64,000 bases of DNA from Pohlia nutans (lineage: Eukaryota > Streptophyta > Bryopsida > Bryales > Mniaceae), in contig CM040092.1 of assembly GCA_022496805.1 (NCBI GenBank), positions 12,480,113 through 12,544,112 of the forward strand, given 5' to 3'. The notes beneath the pieces were generated by a model that was not told where the DNA came from, did no database searches, and was given only the letters and a program-made list of their open reading frames with translations. The translations under genes were made by a program, and so were the position numbers. Numbering within the stretch: position 1 is the stretch's first letter; the number at the start of each line of letters is the position of its first letter. Of the stretch, positions 22,252-35,466 are shown in pieces.

Positions 22252-25200
22252 ATGGCCGGGATAAAGATTCTTCCTCTCATACGTCTCATGTCGGTAGTGT
22301 TTTTTCTTGTTCTTGTACGAAAATCTCAGTCTCCGGGAGGCTCTGAGATTGAAGGACGTAGTAATTTGAAGTCGCTGAGCGGTAACAGAGAGGGCGTGTT
22401 TACTCGGCATTTACTCGGTGTGGAGGGGGGCGAAAATCTTGGATTCCGATCGAGAGAATGGAAAAGGAACAGAAGAGTGACGGAAGGGGACGGGATTTCA
22501 GGGGTGGAGGGCAGCACATTGCACAGTGAGCCTGTTGATTTATCAACGCTTGAATCCAACAAAACCAAACCAATAGTTGGTGGTGACACTGTTTTCGCTG
22601 CCTGTGAAAATGTGAAGGAGCATGTTGGATATCCGGACGCTTGCTCCTATGTGCGAGCGAATCCTGAATGCCATTCCGGGACGATGGTCGAGTATGTGGA
22701 ACAGTTTTACTGCACTTTTGCAACGTCTCCAACCATGGGCTACGTGGTGTATTTGATCTGGTTGATGGTGCTGTTTTACATGCTTGGTAACACTGCGGCG
22801 GACTTCTTCTGTCCCTCGTTGGAGAAGCTGTCGAAGCTGCTGCATCTTCCGCCCACTGTCGCTGGGGTTTCGCTTCTGCCTCTGGGGAATGGCGCTCCGG
22901 ACGTCTTTGCAAGTATTGCTGCTTTCACTGGATCGAGTAATGGCGAGGTTGGTTGGTCTCTCTCACAGCTAATGTGCTTTCTTTTGTATGACCTTTGTAC
23001 TATACTTAGGGGGTTTAGGGCACTTTCCTATGGCTGAGAGATGAATCATTTGAAATTATCAGTGCTTAAATTTTGCATCATGCAAATTTGATGGGAGCCT
23101 CCCTCTCGAGTGTGAGTGTGGGAATTTTATGGTAGTTTAGCTGTTTGCTTTAATGTTACGGTATTGAATCTATCACGTTCTTGAAGAGCTGCTTGAATCC
23201 ATGAATTGTGAGCCAAGAAAAGGAATCCAGATTCTTTTTGTGCACAAGCTTGAGCTCATGTTATGTTTGCAAAGGCGGTTGTGGTTCTCATTAGAATTAT
23301 AAATTTCTTTTCATATAGTACTTGGCCGGCATGTTTGCATGGGGGTTCATCTGATAGGGATTGCATGCTTGGCAATGGAATAAATGGGCTAGTCCTTCAA
23401 ATATTTTAGTTCTCTGGATTCTTTTTGTGCTACAGTGGAAAGGGTGCAAGGTGTTACTACTCTAGAATGTTATGATGCTGCGAACGGCAATTTGGACATT
23501 CTGGAAGGTATCTTTAATCTCTGTGAGTGATAAATTTGATCACCGTTGCAGGTGGGATTGAATAGCGTTCTGGGGGGTGCGATGTTCGTGACATCCGTCG
23601 TTGCAGGCTCTGTTGCGCTGATAGTCTCGAACGTGCCTGGTGCTGGGACGTTACACCTGGACCGCAACTGCTTTCTCAGGGACGTGGGATTCTTCATGGT
23701 TACTTTGGTGTCTCTCCTCCTGATCATAATCGTGGGAAAGATACATTTGTGGGGGGCGATTATGTATTTATCCATCTACCTGATATATGGATTTATGGTA
23801 GCGGCGGGCGAATGTATTAAGACTCAAGATCGCAAGAAACGCCAGTCATCATACGCCCTGGAGCCACTGCTTTTAAGTAAGTCTTTTGAAGCTCTTTTTT
23901 CCAAGTTATGTTTTGTTTTGTTCTTTTCTTTCCTTTTTCCGAGAGGGCAATATTGCAAAATAATGCTCTCAATCCATGAATGCCAGTAATTAAGAGAGCA
24001 TATGAATTCCACCGTTCTATGTTTTTTTTCCTCCATTTCCTTCATGTACCAATTACGATTGGGATGACAATCTTGAGGTGCGATTTGCAAGTGCTTTTTA
24101 ACATTTTCTCTCCGGCTTTCAGGTTCTTCCCCAGCTGAAGAGGAAGGCTCAGGGTCTTTCGGTGAAGAGACCGTGTTGGAGAATACCCTTCCTCAATGGA
24201 TGTGGACTTCCAACGTGGCTATATATTCGCACAAAGGCTTGGCCATATTGGAGGGTTCGTCTCGCCCATTGTGGGGATGGAGTGAGCAGGAAGAAGCTGA
24301 ATTGCAGGTGCTCTACTGTCTGATTTTCTTGAAATCTTGACTTGCTCGTTTGGGAAGTAGATCAAATGTTTCTTAGGGCATTACCACACTACAGCAGAGG
24401 TAGTTAACACCATTTCACTGGGCCCAGTCCACATGGCATGAAATTTTTCTTTTACCCATTTGATGGACTTCCAAGTAATAATGCCTGGAAGAACACTTGC
24501 TTCTCCATTGTCACGTCATCTTTCATGTGTCACATAGGACGCCTGTACCATGCTTGAATGAATGAAAAACGGGACTCCTCAATCTTTCTTGTTGTTCCTT
24601 TAGTGTGGTAGCCAATAGATGCTATAGACCAATGACATGCTTCTACTTCATTACCCTTCCTCTAGTTTCCTCTAGTGTGGTAAGCCTCTTAGTATCTGAA
24701 GCAGAATTTGAATTGTTTGGTCCCAGGCACAGAAGTCACTCCGTAGACTTTGCTGGCAGCTTCTATGGATGCCCCTGAACCTGCCCCGGCACTTGACGAT
24801 TCCTTTGGTGGACGACTCACGTTGGTCACGTCCTTTTGCAATCGGGAGTACCATGTTGGCGCCCACGCTTTTGGCCGCAGTTTGGGATGGAAACGACGGC
24901 CATCCCTTGGGTAGCAGTGCCACAGTTTACATCTTCGGCTCGTCTTTAGGTGCATTCATGGGGATCCTTGCTTATTTCACTACCAAGCCAGAGCATCCAC
25001 CAAGGCGCTTCCTGTTCCCTTGGGCGTTTGGAGGGTTCATCATGAGCATTGTGTGGTTCTACATCATTGCCAACGAGCTTGTTGCAGCTCTAGTAGCCCT
25101 GGGCGTAATCCTGGAGATCGACGCAGCCATTCTTGGTTTAACTGTCCTTGCGTGGGGAAATTCCATGGGAGATCTCATGTCCAATATCGCGCTCTCCTTC

Positions 25201-25557
25201 AGTGGGAATGAAGGCGTGCAGATTGCCGTTGCAGGGTGCTATGCAGGTCCCATGTTCAACACCCTCATGGGCTTGGGCCTTTCTTTCCTGATTGCCAGTT
25301 GGAAATCGTATCCCGCCGCTTTCATCATCCCCACCGATCACAGCTTGTTCTACACCATTGGCTTTCTATATGCTGGATTATTCTGGGCAATGCTGACATT
25401 GCCCACGCGGTCCATGACACCCAGCAAGGGCATGGGTATCGGCCTCCTGGTTCTGTATGCAACTTTCCTCTCTTTACGTCTCGCCACTGTGACTGGACTT
25501 GTTTCCTTGCCTGGTCTCAGCAACGACTTGCTAATCAGTGGAACTGACATACCCTGA
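22252..25557 (+). CDS. Cation/calcium exchanger (CCX / Na+/Ca2+ exchanger family)
   Basis: Four exons: 22252-22947, 23552-23876, 24123-24307 and 24727-25557. All introns are GT-AG, the frame is continuous, and the product is 678 residues. The N-terminus has a hydrophobic signal-like stretch (residues 7-22), then a polar loop. The two alpha repeats that form the ion path are present: LGNTAADFFCPSLEKL to LPLGNGAPDVFASI (about residues 178-225) and LAWGNSMGDLMSNIALSF (about 562-579). Multiple further membrane helices follow. The GNGAPDVF and GNSxGD motifs are those of plant CCX proteins, which exchange Ca2+ or other cations for K+, Na+ or H+ across internal or plasma membranes. Exon 1 splices within SNGE/VGLNSVLGG, a conserved stretch, which supports the model. 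The ATG is the first of the open frame. Appears intact. Confidence 0.92.
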
Positions 25558-25962
25558 AGACAAATGAATTTATGGGTCTACTAACGCATTCATGTGGCCC
25601 ATTCCATTCGACCTTCGTGTGGGGCTGGTTGTACTATACAACAACGCTCAGTCAGTTATTTGGAGGTGAACTTACAACAAAGACCAACCTTGAAGAAGAA
25701 GATCACCCTCATGCATGATCCAGCGGTGGTCTCTCTGTAAATATATTTTACGGATCTGAAACGTTTGGACAGATCAATTGTAAGCGTGTATTCATTTGTG
25801 TATTCATTTGTGTATTCATCTGCCAGTAGAGCCTCTTCTTATGAGTGTCGTCCAAAACCTCAGAATCCTAAAATTGTTTGGGCATGCAGAATTTGCCTGA
25901 GTGTGCTATCTTCGGTACGTGATTCTCCTTTTTGTTTGTTTCAGTTTTGAGAGGCATGCAAA
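25558..25962 (+). other. 3' flank of the CCX gene
   Basis: Probable 3' untranslated region; a short GTGTATTCATTT tandem repeat occurs near 25785. No separate gene seen. Confidence 0.4.
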
Positions 25963-26509
25963 TTAACCCCTAAACGTCCCAGCGTCCAGTTTCTGGACGT
26001 TTGTTGGTCAAACCCAATTTTGATCTTGAAGATGACTTTTGTTGCTAATACACCCAACTAAGAAAATGAAGTTTATTAAGTCTAGTTTGTACTCCACTTT
26101 TCAAATCTTAAAAATTCCAATTATTGAGTATTTTATTGCTTGTGCAAGCTTTGTAGCTCAAGGTTTGAATTACACTACATAGGATGTTCACCTTTCGAAT
26201 TTCAAAATTTAAATAAAAAAATTCTATGGAAAACATATCATGTGATTCTCCGTTGTAATTTGTACCTGCTCCCAAAAAAATATTAATTTTTTAAAGCTTT
26301 TTTGTAATAAAAATGAATTTTTGAAGTATTTGACTTAAAAATTTGATAAAAAGACCGTATTAAATCAAAAAAATCTGAAAATTTCAAGACTGATAGGAAA
26401 CATTCAATTCCATGCATGAAAAATATTACAAAATATATTTTGATAAATCTTGAAGGCTAAATTGTGTAGTTTGACTTTCCTACAAAGGAGTGGTACGTTT
26501 AAGGGTTAA
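25963..26509. mobile_element. TTAA-type MITE family TT-B, copy 2
   Basis: Starts TTAACCCCTAAACGTCCC and ends GGTACGTTTAAGGGTTAA. It is inverted relative to 19473-20020 with only scattered differences, so both are recent. The two lie on either side of the CCX gene. Confidence 0.9.
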
Positions 26510-27710
26510 AGGCCGGATTTTCGTTAGTTTGTCTCCACATATTTAGACAGTTCTTGTGCTTTGTTTTTCCCTCGCTGTGTCTTAGTTTTTAATATTTGAA
26601 GATCAGTCTTACATGTAACTTGAGATGCACTGTTAGTGAGGAACACTACTTGATTTGGTACATAGTTTTTTGGAAACCTGTGTTAGGCTGCCAGTAAGAA
26701 AATAAGAACGTCGGTATAACCGCCAGGCTCTGTCCCAATCTTCTTTATATTCGTTGCAAATTTTTTAACAAGTTTAAAATTTGTTTTTTTAATTGTCCAA
26801 GTAATATAAATGTGTAGACAACATATTATACTACTAGGAGTATAATATAATATATGTTCTATTAGGATAGTATATTGCTTTGTAAAACTCAATTTTGCTT
26901 AACTTAGTTTTGTGTGAAAAGGTATATTTTGAATCATTCTTAAGTGGGTAGTGTTAGGAGGGTGAAGTGGACACTTAGAGTGAAAATCATCGGGGTAAGG
27001 TCAGTGGGCCAAAACCGATGCTGACTATAAAGAGACACCTATGTTTATTTCATCAATGATACTCCATTGTGCCATAAACCAATAATCAATGAAATAGTTT
27101 AGTGATTGTTGACTTTGAAGCATTACTTGGATTCACCTTGTTTGTGGGAATTATTTTTATTGTCTCTGCCCCCACTAGGGGAGAGACTACGGAAACTCTT
27201 CGTTTTTGAGGAGTTACTAGGAGTTACGCGCCTGGACAGTAAAATGAAGCCGTAAAAGTAAATTTGGGATAAATACTAAGGCAGAGACTCCGCGACTAGC
27301 CGCTTGTTTTAAATTTCTTTATGATCCTTTAAGGCATATCTATTGTCAATTTCAGCCCATGTCTACAGCCACAAATAGGCAACCTAGACCTTGGACTTTT
27401 AAAATTCATAACTTATTAAATATAACTTAAAAAATTATGATTCAACTTGAGATAGATTCGTAATCAATTTGTTAATCCATTCAAACTATCATAATGCACC
27501 TTAGATTACTAAAAATAAGCACAATGCTTATAGTGTCGGTTTATGGCTCACTCACTTTAGTCTTTGTCCTAGTAGGATAGAGCCAACAAACAATGAAGTG
27601 TTGACCTTACGTGTGTTTTAAATATTGAGTTGAGAACCACAAAGTGCCAAAATGAACCATTTAAGTTTTAGTAAGTCAACATTGGTACTAAGAGCATCTC
27701 CCTTGTTACT
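26510..27710. other. Unassigned intergenic DNA
   Basis: No gene, RNA or repeat family recognised in this 1.2-kb stretch. Confidence 0.4.
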
Positions 27711-28086
27711 CCTTAATTCTTAAACGTCAAGAGAGCTTGGGCAGGGCAACTTGAAAGGCATCTAAATTTTTGCAAGGAAAAAAAAAAAAAAAAACGAAAA
27801 AAATGAAAAAATGGATGTGTTGGCCAGCACTGTAGCATTGCGGCACTTTTCAAGAAATGACCCTCAACTGCCCCAACCTCAACTCTTGTTCATTTTGATA
27901 ACTTTGATTGCTTGCTAATGATTCCACAATCTCCCAAGTGAGGCGCAAATTTGGAATCTAGATTGCTTTTTCAGTAGCTTTTCAACGCACCAATCCTCAC
28001 TTGATTTGGTTAAGAAAATCCACTTTTTTTTTTCATTATTCTCTCAGAAATAAGCCCATGGGACTTACTTTGACGTTTAAGGGTTA
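27711..28086. mobile_element. TTAA-type element, 376 bp
   Basis: Ends TTAATTCTTAAACGTCAAG and CTTTGACGTTTAAGGGTTAA are inverted repeats. A related partial copy lies at 2583-2905. An A-tract of about 20 bases lies near 27780. Confidence 0.7.
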
Positions 28087-28537
28087 AAGTTGATTCACCA
28101 AATGTGCTTTAGAAGGCTCTTGATCAATTCGGAGGCTCGGGATGTTTACAATCCCCCACCATTACCCTCCTTTGGAACTCATTAAGCCTTGAATCCCGGA
28201 TTCCCAAGCCACGCCAACGAATACGATGACTCCCGAATCCCGGCTTCATACAATTGCAATTGGGCTCACAACGTTTGGTTTACAATGTTTGGGCTCAATC
28301 CAAGCTTGGGCTCAAGAGAGTTATTTGATATGGGGAATGAAGCAAATGGGTGATAGGGAATTTGTGTCAGAGAATTCTAATCACCTCATAAATAACGCTC
28401 ATGACCTTGTACCAGCTATGATTCGCACTGATCGGTTGTACCAATCACTTCAGGACCGGTGGTTTGAAAAAAATTCCTTTGCCAAATCTGCACATGATTT
28501 AACATGTTTGCATGGGACATGAACCCAATTCCAAAAG
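28087..28537. other. Unassigned intergenic DNA
   Basis: Contains a moderate open frame (28226-28522) with no recognisable domain. Confidence 0.35.
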
Positions 28538-28899
28538 TAAGGTAAGGGGTACAGTTGCCGTCAGTTTAAGCATTTCAACCTACATGGAGCGTTGATTTTC
28601 AATGATAAAAAATTGCAGCACATAAAACTTTGGATTTAATAACCAAGCTCAATTTTTAATTAATTTTTCTCAATGTATGATTTTGTTATAAATTTTCAAA
28701 CTTAATATGCATAGACCACTATTGATGTTAGTAGGTGTACCAATAACTGTCTTTCATTTCTAGTCCAATCGGATTGATAACTTGGTATTCATAATTAATG
28801 TTTGTGATAACTAGATTGGGAACTCCTGAAGTTGAAATTGGTGCTTTTATAGGTGACCACAATTGGTACCTAACAGTTTCTGGTGCTTCTACCTTATAG
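28538..28899 (+). mobile_element. Family-E MITE, copy 1
   Basis: Starts AGGTAAGGGGTACAGTTGCCGT and ends GGTGCTTCTACCTTA. It aligns over its whole length with 30898-31255 and, inverted, with 31256-32183. It contains the uninterrupted CAGTTTAAGCATTTC that is split by a TT-D element in the third copy. Confidence 0.75.
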
Positions 28900-30154
28900 G
28901 GCAACCCTCTCTAATGACAGGCTCTGGAACTGCACATTATTTCCCTTTTATGTCGCGAAAATCATTCATGGCACTCTGTACTTGAGCATTCCCTTTATAT
29001 CATGAAAATTTGTCTTGTTGTGCACAAGTGATTGGGTAGCTTCCACTTGTCAAGTCCTGAACACAAGTAAGTGCATTTTGAAACTCATTTTCCTATCTGG
29101 TTAATATCATTATATAACATTTTTGAATGCACATGGAAGGGTTGGTTTTTTTTTCTACAATGTTATTGATGAGGAATTACTCCTATACAATAGCCAGCAT
29201 TGTAAAAAAGATCCGCCCCTTCATATTCAAAAATGTTGTGTAGAGTGTACATATTGATTATGAGAATGTTGATCCTACTAAAATATCAAGTTTTATGTTC
29301 AAATTCATTGCTTGGCTATGTCCTAGGGACAAAGACTACCTGACAATTTCCATTCTTTCAAAGTCCACTTTGTGTTGAACACCTTTTTCACATTGCTCAC
29401 TTAAGAATGGTTCAAATATATTTTTTTCACACAAAGTTAAAATTTAAAATGAAAGAATGATTGGAAAAGAGCCTCGCAGTTATTCCATCCTTGTTAGAAC
29501 TATTAACCTTTGTAATTTTGTAGACCATATTCAAACAATACAAACTTCAATATGTTGAAATCCCTTTTTGCTAACAAGAATCAATAAAAAATCATAATAG
29601 AACCTTTATTTAGTGCAAAATGTGTTGGTTTTAGGTTCCATCACATCATGAGGTGTCATACCTAAAACGCACAATATTCCCTTGAGCGATTATCTCCTCA
29701 TGTGGATTCTTGCCCTCATCCGTTGGAAGGTTGCAATTGATGGTTAGGAATAATCACGATTATGTGTTCTACCCTACTATCAGGCTTGGTCACAAGATAA
29801 GCATAACGATAATCGAGCTCATTTTTTGGGAAAGAAGTTCATACAAAAATCCAAACTCATTTGCAGTGAAGGAAATTCATGCGAAATGCTTGAACGACAA
29901 ACAAACCAAAGGAGTTTACCAAAGTTAACCTTTAAAGGACATATGCTTTCCCGATTCCACATCCAAATTACTTTTAAACTTCATTTTAAGCATAATTCTT
30001 TTTCTAATTTACTTTGGTTCTATACTAAAGAAATATAGATCCCTCAAAGGCGCTTGGTTTGACATTTAAAAAACGCCATTTGATGCAACGGAGTAGAAGT
30101 TATGAGCAAGATTCTCCCAAAATACTATCAAGTCCGTGGGGCTTGCAAAGCCGT
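28900..30154. other. Unassigned intergenic DNA
   Basis: AT-rich, no recognised gene or element. TTAACCTTTAAAGGAC at 29925 looks like one end of a TTAA element without a partner. Confidence 0.35.
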
Positions 30155-30733
30155 TTAACCCCTATTGTAAACGTCCAACTATCCAGAAAGTGAACGATGT
30201 ACAAAATCAAACATAGTTTTCTCATCCGTCATGCACTTTTTGCAGTGTGGATTTGTTACTAAATTTTTTATGGGAATTTAGCTTCATTCATGTGTGATCC
30301 GATTAGAAAGGAGATGATTTGTGAAAAATTTATGCCTCATTTCATATTGCAGTGTTTCACCAAAAAAATCGAAGATTTTAGTCTAAAAGTGCTCTTGAAA
30401 AAATCAACTCTTAAAATTAAGCAACCAAAATATCTTCAAAAATCACTACACTTAGATTATTACGTTTCAACCCATCACAACAAATTTCATCCACAAATTG
30501 TCAACATCTTATTCATAATCAAATTACAAAAGAGTTTTGAATTTTGAGTTTCAAATTTTATACAAAAACACTGGCCATAGCAATCATAGATCTAACCATA
30601 TAGATAGAATCTAAAATTCATAATGTACAACTTTTATTCATACATCAAGTTAAAAATATCCCTTTATTTACATTTATAAGAAATCTTTAAAATTCTCCAA
30701 ATGTGGAGAGGGGTGAGGACGTTAAGGGGTTAA
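30155..30733. mobile_element. TTAA-type MITE family TT-A, copy 3
   Basis: Starts TTAACCCCTATTGTAAACG and ends GACGTTAAGGGGTTAA, with the TT-A internal landmarks. Most diverged of the four copies. Confidence 0.8.
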
Positions 30734-30897
30734 AGGTTAACCACACAACTTATAATAATCTAGGGCCTCATAAGAAAGGGGTCTCAAACCTCATTTTGAA
30801 AATCTCCGTTGTGGCTGGTTACATTCTGTGAGTTAATTATCTTATCATCAAACAATGAATTATTTCATGAAGATGTTTGTCACCCCCTAAGGTAGAG

Positions 30898-31255
30898 GCA
30901 CCAATACCTGTCAGTTTAAGGATTTCAGCTTATTTAGAGCTATGGTTTTCTATGATAAAAAGTTGTAGCATATAAAACTTTGGGTTTAATAACCAAGCCC
31001 AATTTTTAATTAATTTTTTCACAATATATGATTTTGTTCTGAACTTTCAAACTTAATCTGCATAGACCACTATTGATGTTAGTAGGGGAACCAATACTCG
31101 TCTTTCATTTCTAGTTCAATTAGTTTGCTAACTTGGCATTCATAATTGATCACCAAACTGCTACAAACTATAATTTGATTGGGAACTCATGAAGTTGAAA
31201 CAAGTGTTTGCATAGGTGACTGGAATTGGTCCCTAACAAGTTCTGGTGCTTTTAA
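30898..31255 (+). mobile_element. Family-E MITE, copy 2 (left half of a palindrome)
   Basis: Starts AAGGTAGAGGCACCAATACC and ends GGTGCTTTTAAGG. It meets copy 3 head to head, so 30898-32183 folds as a long hairpin once the nested TT-D element is ignored. Confidence 0.75.
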
Positions 31256-32183
31256 GGTAGAAGCACCATAACCTGTTAGGGACCAATTCCAGTCACCTAT
31301 GCAAGCACCTGTTTCAACTTCGAGAGTTCCCAATCAAATTATCACAACCATTAGTTGTGGTAGTTTGGTGATCAATTATGTATGCCAAGTTAGCAAACTG
31401 ATTGGACTAGAAATGAAAGACGAGTATTGGTTCCCTTACTAACCTCAATAGTGGTCTATGCAGATTAAGTTTGAAAATTCAGAACAAAATTATACATTGT
31501 GACAAAATTAATTAAAAACTGGGCTTGGTTATTAAACCCAAAGTTTTATGTGCTGCAATTTTTTATCATTGAAAATGAGCGCTCCATGTAGGTTGAAATG
31601 CTTAACCCTTAGACGCGCCTACGTCCAGAATCTGGACGATGGATGATTCTGGACGCGTCCCTTCACCACGCAGGGGATGTTTTTCATCCATTCAATTTTT
31701 ATTTAAATTCTTGTGCTAGTCGGTTACCATTTGTACGGTACGGATCTTCAAGATAACATATTGAGAGTTTTTGAAAAATAGCAAAAGTGGTTTATGTCAA
31801 GTTTCATTCTTAGTTCAAAAAGTGAGACCTTAAACATGATTTTCCATAATAAGAAGAATCAAATAGTGAAAACCATACCATCTTGTAGTACATGTTATTC
31901 CAATTTCATTACAATTTTATTTTTATTTTTTAATGTTAATTATGGATTTTTAATTGAATTTCAAGAGAAAACCTTGCAAAATTAATTAAAAAATATTAAT
32001 AATAAATATGATGAATCCGACTGTATAGATGTTATCTTCACATTGACATTTATAACTTTGCTTTGTACATCAACTCCATTTTAATTTTTTATCAAACATT
32101 TTATAACGAATCTTTGAAAACAGTGTTGAATCGGGACCTTAAAGGGTTAAACTGACGGCAACTATCCCCTTACCTTACCTTAT
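31256..32183 (-). mobile_element. Family-E MITE, copy 3, carrying a nested TT-D element
   Basis: It reads inward from GTAGAAGCACCATAACC to GGTTGAAATGC, is interrupted at TTAA by 31602-32150, and resumes ACTGACGGCAACTATCCCC to the end. Removing the insert restores the arrangement seen at 28561-28580. Confidence 0.8.
31602..32150. mobile_element. TTAA-type MITE family TT-D, copy 2 (nested)
   Basis: Ends TTAACCCTTAGACGCGCC and GGACCTTAAAGGGTTAA, 549 bp, inverted relative to 5229-5776 with few differences. The empty site in Family-E copy 1 has a single TTAA where this copy has TTAA on both sides. Confidence 0.92.
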
Positions 32184-33734
32184 TGGGAAAGCTCAGTTGC
32201 TGTGCATGGTTTTGCCACTTGCCAAAGATGCAAAATAAACGATACTCAATACATTACCCCACAGTCTGTCCATCCTGAGTGTGATGGGAAAACTGCCAAC
32301 GCTTGAACGACAAGGCAAGAATGATAATGTTGTGGGGTCAAGCCACCCAATCACAAGGTGCATTTTGGTTGGAGCCTTGTCACAATAGGACAATACCAAA
32401 AAGGACCAACCTTCAATCCATCATTTTGATTATAGCGCCCCATTTTTTCTGGGCATATGTATGAACTTTCATGTTGGCATTCACATCAATAGCTCACTAC
32501 AATGTTGTCATCGGGCTTTTTATTCATCAACAACTTCTACAATTGATGGTAATCCAATATTGCATGGAAAATGCTCAATATGCACAACACATGTTACCTT
32601 TGTATTTGTATCTATAACCCCTTTGCACAGACTCTCAACCAGCCTATTGGTCAGTCAGTGCCCGGCCATCAGGGTCAGCAAAAAATAATCATCGTATTAA
32701 AAGTGAAGCCCAAATTTTTAGGAAATTATTTTTTCAAAAAACATCAACTTAGTCTATATACGCAGGTTATATATGCACGCACACTTCCTAGGACAATTCT
32801 GCAATTAGAACAGTTGTGTCGGGCTTTGGCATGGGCCAACCCATCTATTATATACACAAGCCGACGTAAATGCATGCACACACACACTCCCCTGAATGGT
32901 TTGTTGTGCGAGACTTTGGCACATGTCAACCTAATATCTATGTATTATACATTGCACAGTGGAGGTCCATGCACACACAAATGCTCTCTATGACGATTTT
33001 GATGCCGGAACAGTTGTACCGAATAACAACACATGCCAACCTAGTTACAAATAATCTATAAGTTGCAAATTGGATTGTTGTTGCGTTTGTTTTAGGGACC
33101 TATGTAATAATGAATAAATGTCAAAATTTTGAAAAAAGTATTTGAAAAGTTTAAAGAACTTTTAACTTTCATGCACTAATAAAATATAGTGTATTGGACT
33201 TCTGTTTAAGAAAATATTAAAAAGTTCATAAATCAGATTAAAGAATAATGATATTTCAACAAATGCAATAATAACAAAACAGATGAAATCTATATGAAGT
33301 AATTGTAAAGTAAAATTATGTGGTTTTTAAAATGTGTTACTCAAAGTTGAAGCATATAATTTTGCTATCTCAAGAAATGCTTGAGAGATTCTTAAAAATC
33401 CAATGAGGTTTATTTCCAATGGGCTATCGTGTCACGTTTTTTATGTATACCGGTAATTGTATTAATCCTTAAATGTTCAAGCTAAAAAAATAAGAACACT
33501 TAAAAAATTATGGTACACAATAGCAACTCCAAATATTAATATTTTTCAATAAGAAAAAGCATTAGTTTTTCTTTCTATCGCTGTATTACAAGATCTTTAA
33601 AAACTCCTAAACAATTACCAATTGGATGAAGTGTATGAGCATTTCAATCATTCATCTTACATTCTGTGAATGGTTTAGCTTTTGGGGGCAAGTCATCTGA
33701 ATTTTCAAAGAAAAATCAAACCAAATCTCATTAC
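32184..33734. other. Intergenic DNA with degenerate ~95-bp repeats
   Basis: No gene recognised. Between about 32770 and 33060 three imperfect units share GCACACAC, GAACAGTTGT(A/G)(T/C)CG and a GGCACATGCCAACCTA core; a further unit is at about 34867-34970. The rest is AT-rich and unassigned. Confidence 0.45.
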
Positions 33735-34311
33735 TTAACCCCTAACTGCCTAAGCGTCCATATTTTGGACGATGTACAGATTTCATCCATAATTTCTCAT
33801 CCGTCATGCACTTATAGCAGTGTGGAATTTTTACTGTAGATTCTATGGGAAGTTAGCTTCATGCATATGTGATCCGATTAGAAAGGGGATGATTTGTGAA
33901 ATTTTTATGCCTCATTTCATGTTGTAGTGATTCACCCAAAATTTTGAAGATTTCAGTGTAAAAGTGCTCTAAAATAAGTCAACTCATAAAATTAAGCAAC
34001 CAAAAAATCTCCAAAAATCACTACACTTAGAGTATTACATTTCAACCAGTCACAAAAAAATTCATCCGTAGATTGTCAATCTCTTATTCGTAATTGAATT
34101 ACAAAATAATTTTGAATTTCACATTTCAAATTTCATACAAAATTATTGGTAATAGCAATCATAGATCTAACCGTATGGATAGAATCTTAAATTCATAATG
34201 TACAACTTTTATTCATATATCAAGTTCAAAATATCCCTCTAAGTTGCATTTTATAATGCATATTTGCAAAACTGCCGAATTTGGAGAGGGCTCTAGGCAT
34301 TTAGGGGTTAA
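33735..34311. mobile_element. TTAA-type MITE family TT-A, copy 4
   Basis: Starts TTAACCCCTAACTGCC and ends GGCATTTAGGGGTTAA. Closest to the copy at 6500-7075. Confidence 0.88.
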
Positions 34312-34662
34312 GGTAGAAACACCTACTGAAATCCTATTCTAGACATGTAGGATTGTTTTCAAACTGTCCCCATAAAGTGCATTGATATTGTCCCCATACA
34401 TTATTCTCATTGAATGTAGTTTGAATTTTATAGGTGTTGGTTTCATGACAAGTCTATGGGATGATTTAAGTGGTCTAAGAAAATTTTACTTTGAAAATTC
34501 TTAGCAATTAGCGGTGACTCATCCAAAAATTCAAAAAAATAATTCCCTTATAAAAGCATCATTTTCAATTGCTAATATTAAAATTTTAAAAAGTAAAATT
34601 TTAAAATGCCTCTAACTATGCTAAATTACTAAAAGTGATGGTTTTAGGTGTTTCTACCTTTC
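34312..34662. mobile_element. Family-E-like MITE, copy 4
   Basis: Ends AGGTAGAAACACCTA and TAGGTGTTTCTACCTT are inverted repeats; the interior differs from copies 1-3. It directly abuts the TT-A element. Confidence 0.65.
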
Positions 34663-35417
34663 ATAACGAGATGAAGGATGAAATCAATTTCGTAGAAGTT
34701 GATATAATCGTTCTTGGAATAAATTCAACAAAAAGATTTCAAATTCTTTATAGACACAATCTTTGAGTTCATTCAATACTTTCGGAGCCAAAGATTCATG
34801 GATAAGGAATTATTTAAAAAATTCCTAATTCCATCTTACTATCTATTATTACATAACGCAAGATGGTGCACACGCGTACAGGCACTCCCCACAATGGTTC
34901 TGCTGTCGGAACGGTCTTATCAGAGCGGCTCTAGCATGGGCCTACCTAGTTCCGTATTAGGTGTAGATATTATGGTAATCCATCAAAACAAATTCTCATA
35001 AATTACATAACATTCCATAACACCCATCTTTGACACACCATGCTCAATAGTGAATTCACTCAGGAGCCTCCTTTATTCTTACTTTTATCCATCACTCTCC
35101 ATTTAAAAAAACCTCCAATACCGTACCTTCATAGCAGCTGCACTTTTAAATAATTCTAGAAATAGAAAACAAACATTTCCGGAAACTATTTTTCAAAAGA
35201 AATTGTAAGGGAAAAAACAAATTTCAGAGAATATTCGGAAAAAACAAAATCTATTTATAGAAATAATTTGTTCATTTGAGGAAGAACAAACCTGCTATGA
35301 ATGTACGGAAAGCAATTTTCACGCATGGGGTCATGAGTGTCATTCACTCACATACAATTACATGCATTGTAGTACAACTACAAGAATGTTATATAATTTG
35401 TCCCCATTGATAACCCC
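34663..35417. other. Unassigned intergenic DNA
   Basis: Includes one degenerate unit of the ~95-bp repeat near 34867-34970; otherwise nothing recognised. Confidence 0.35.
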
Positions 35418-35466
35418 TATTTTATTTTACTTTATTTTATTTTATTTTATTTTATTTATTTATTTT
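35418..35466 (-). repeat. Pentanucleotide tail of the retrotransposon
   Basis: Repeats of TTTTA on the plus strand, i.e. TAAAA on the element's sense strand, at the expected 3' end. Confidence 0.75.

Noticed and set aside
32240..32340. Possible Ty3-type integrase remnant (HPECDGKTANA in one frame)
   Set aside because: Only a dozen residues, several stops, no neighbouring pol motifs.
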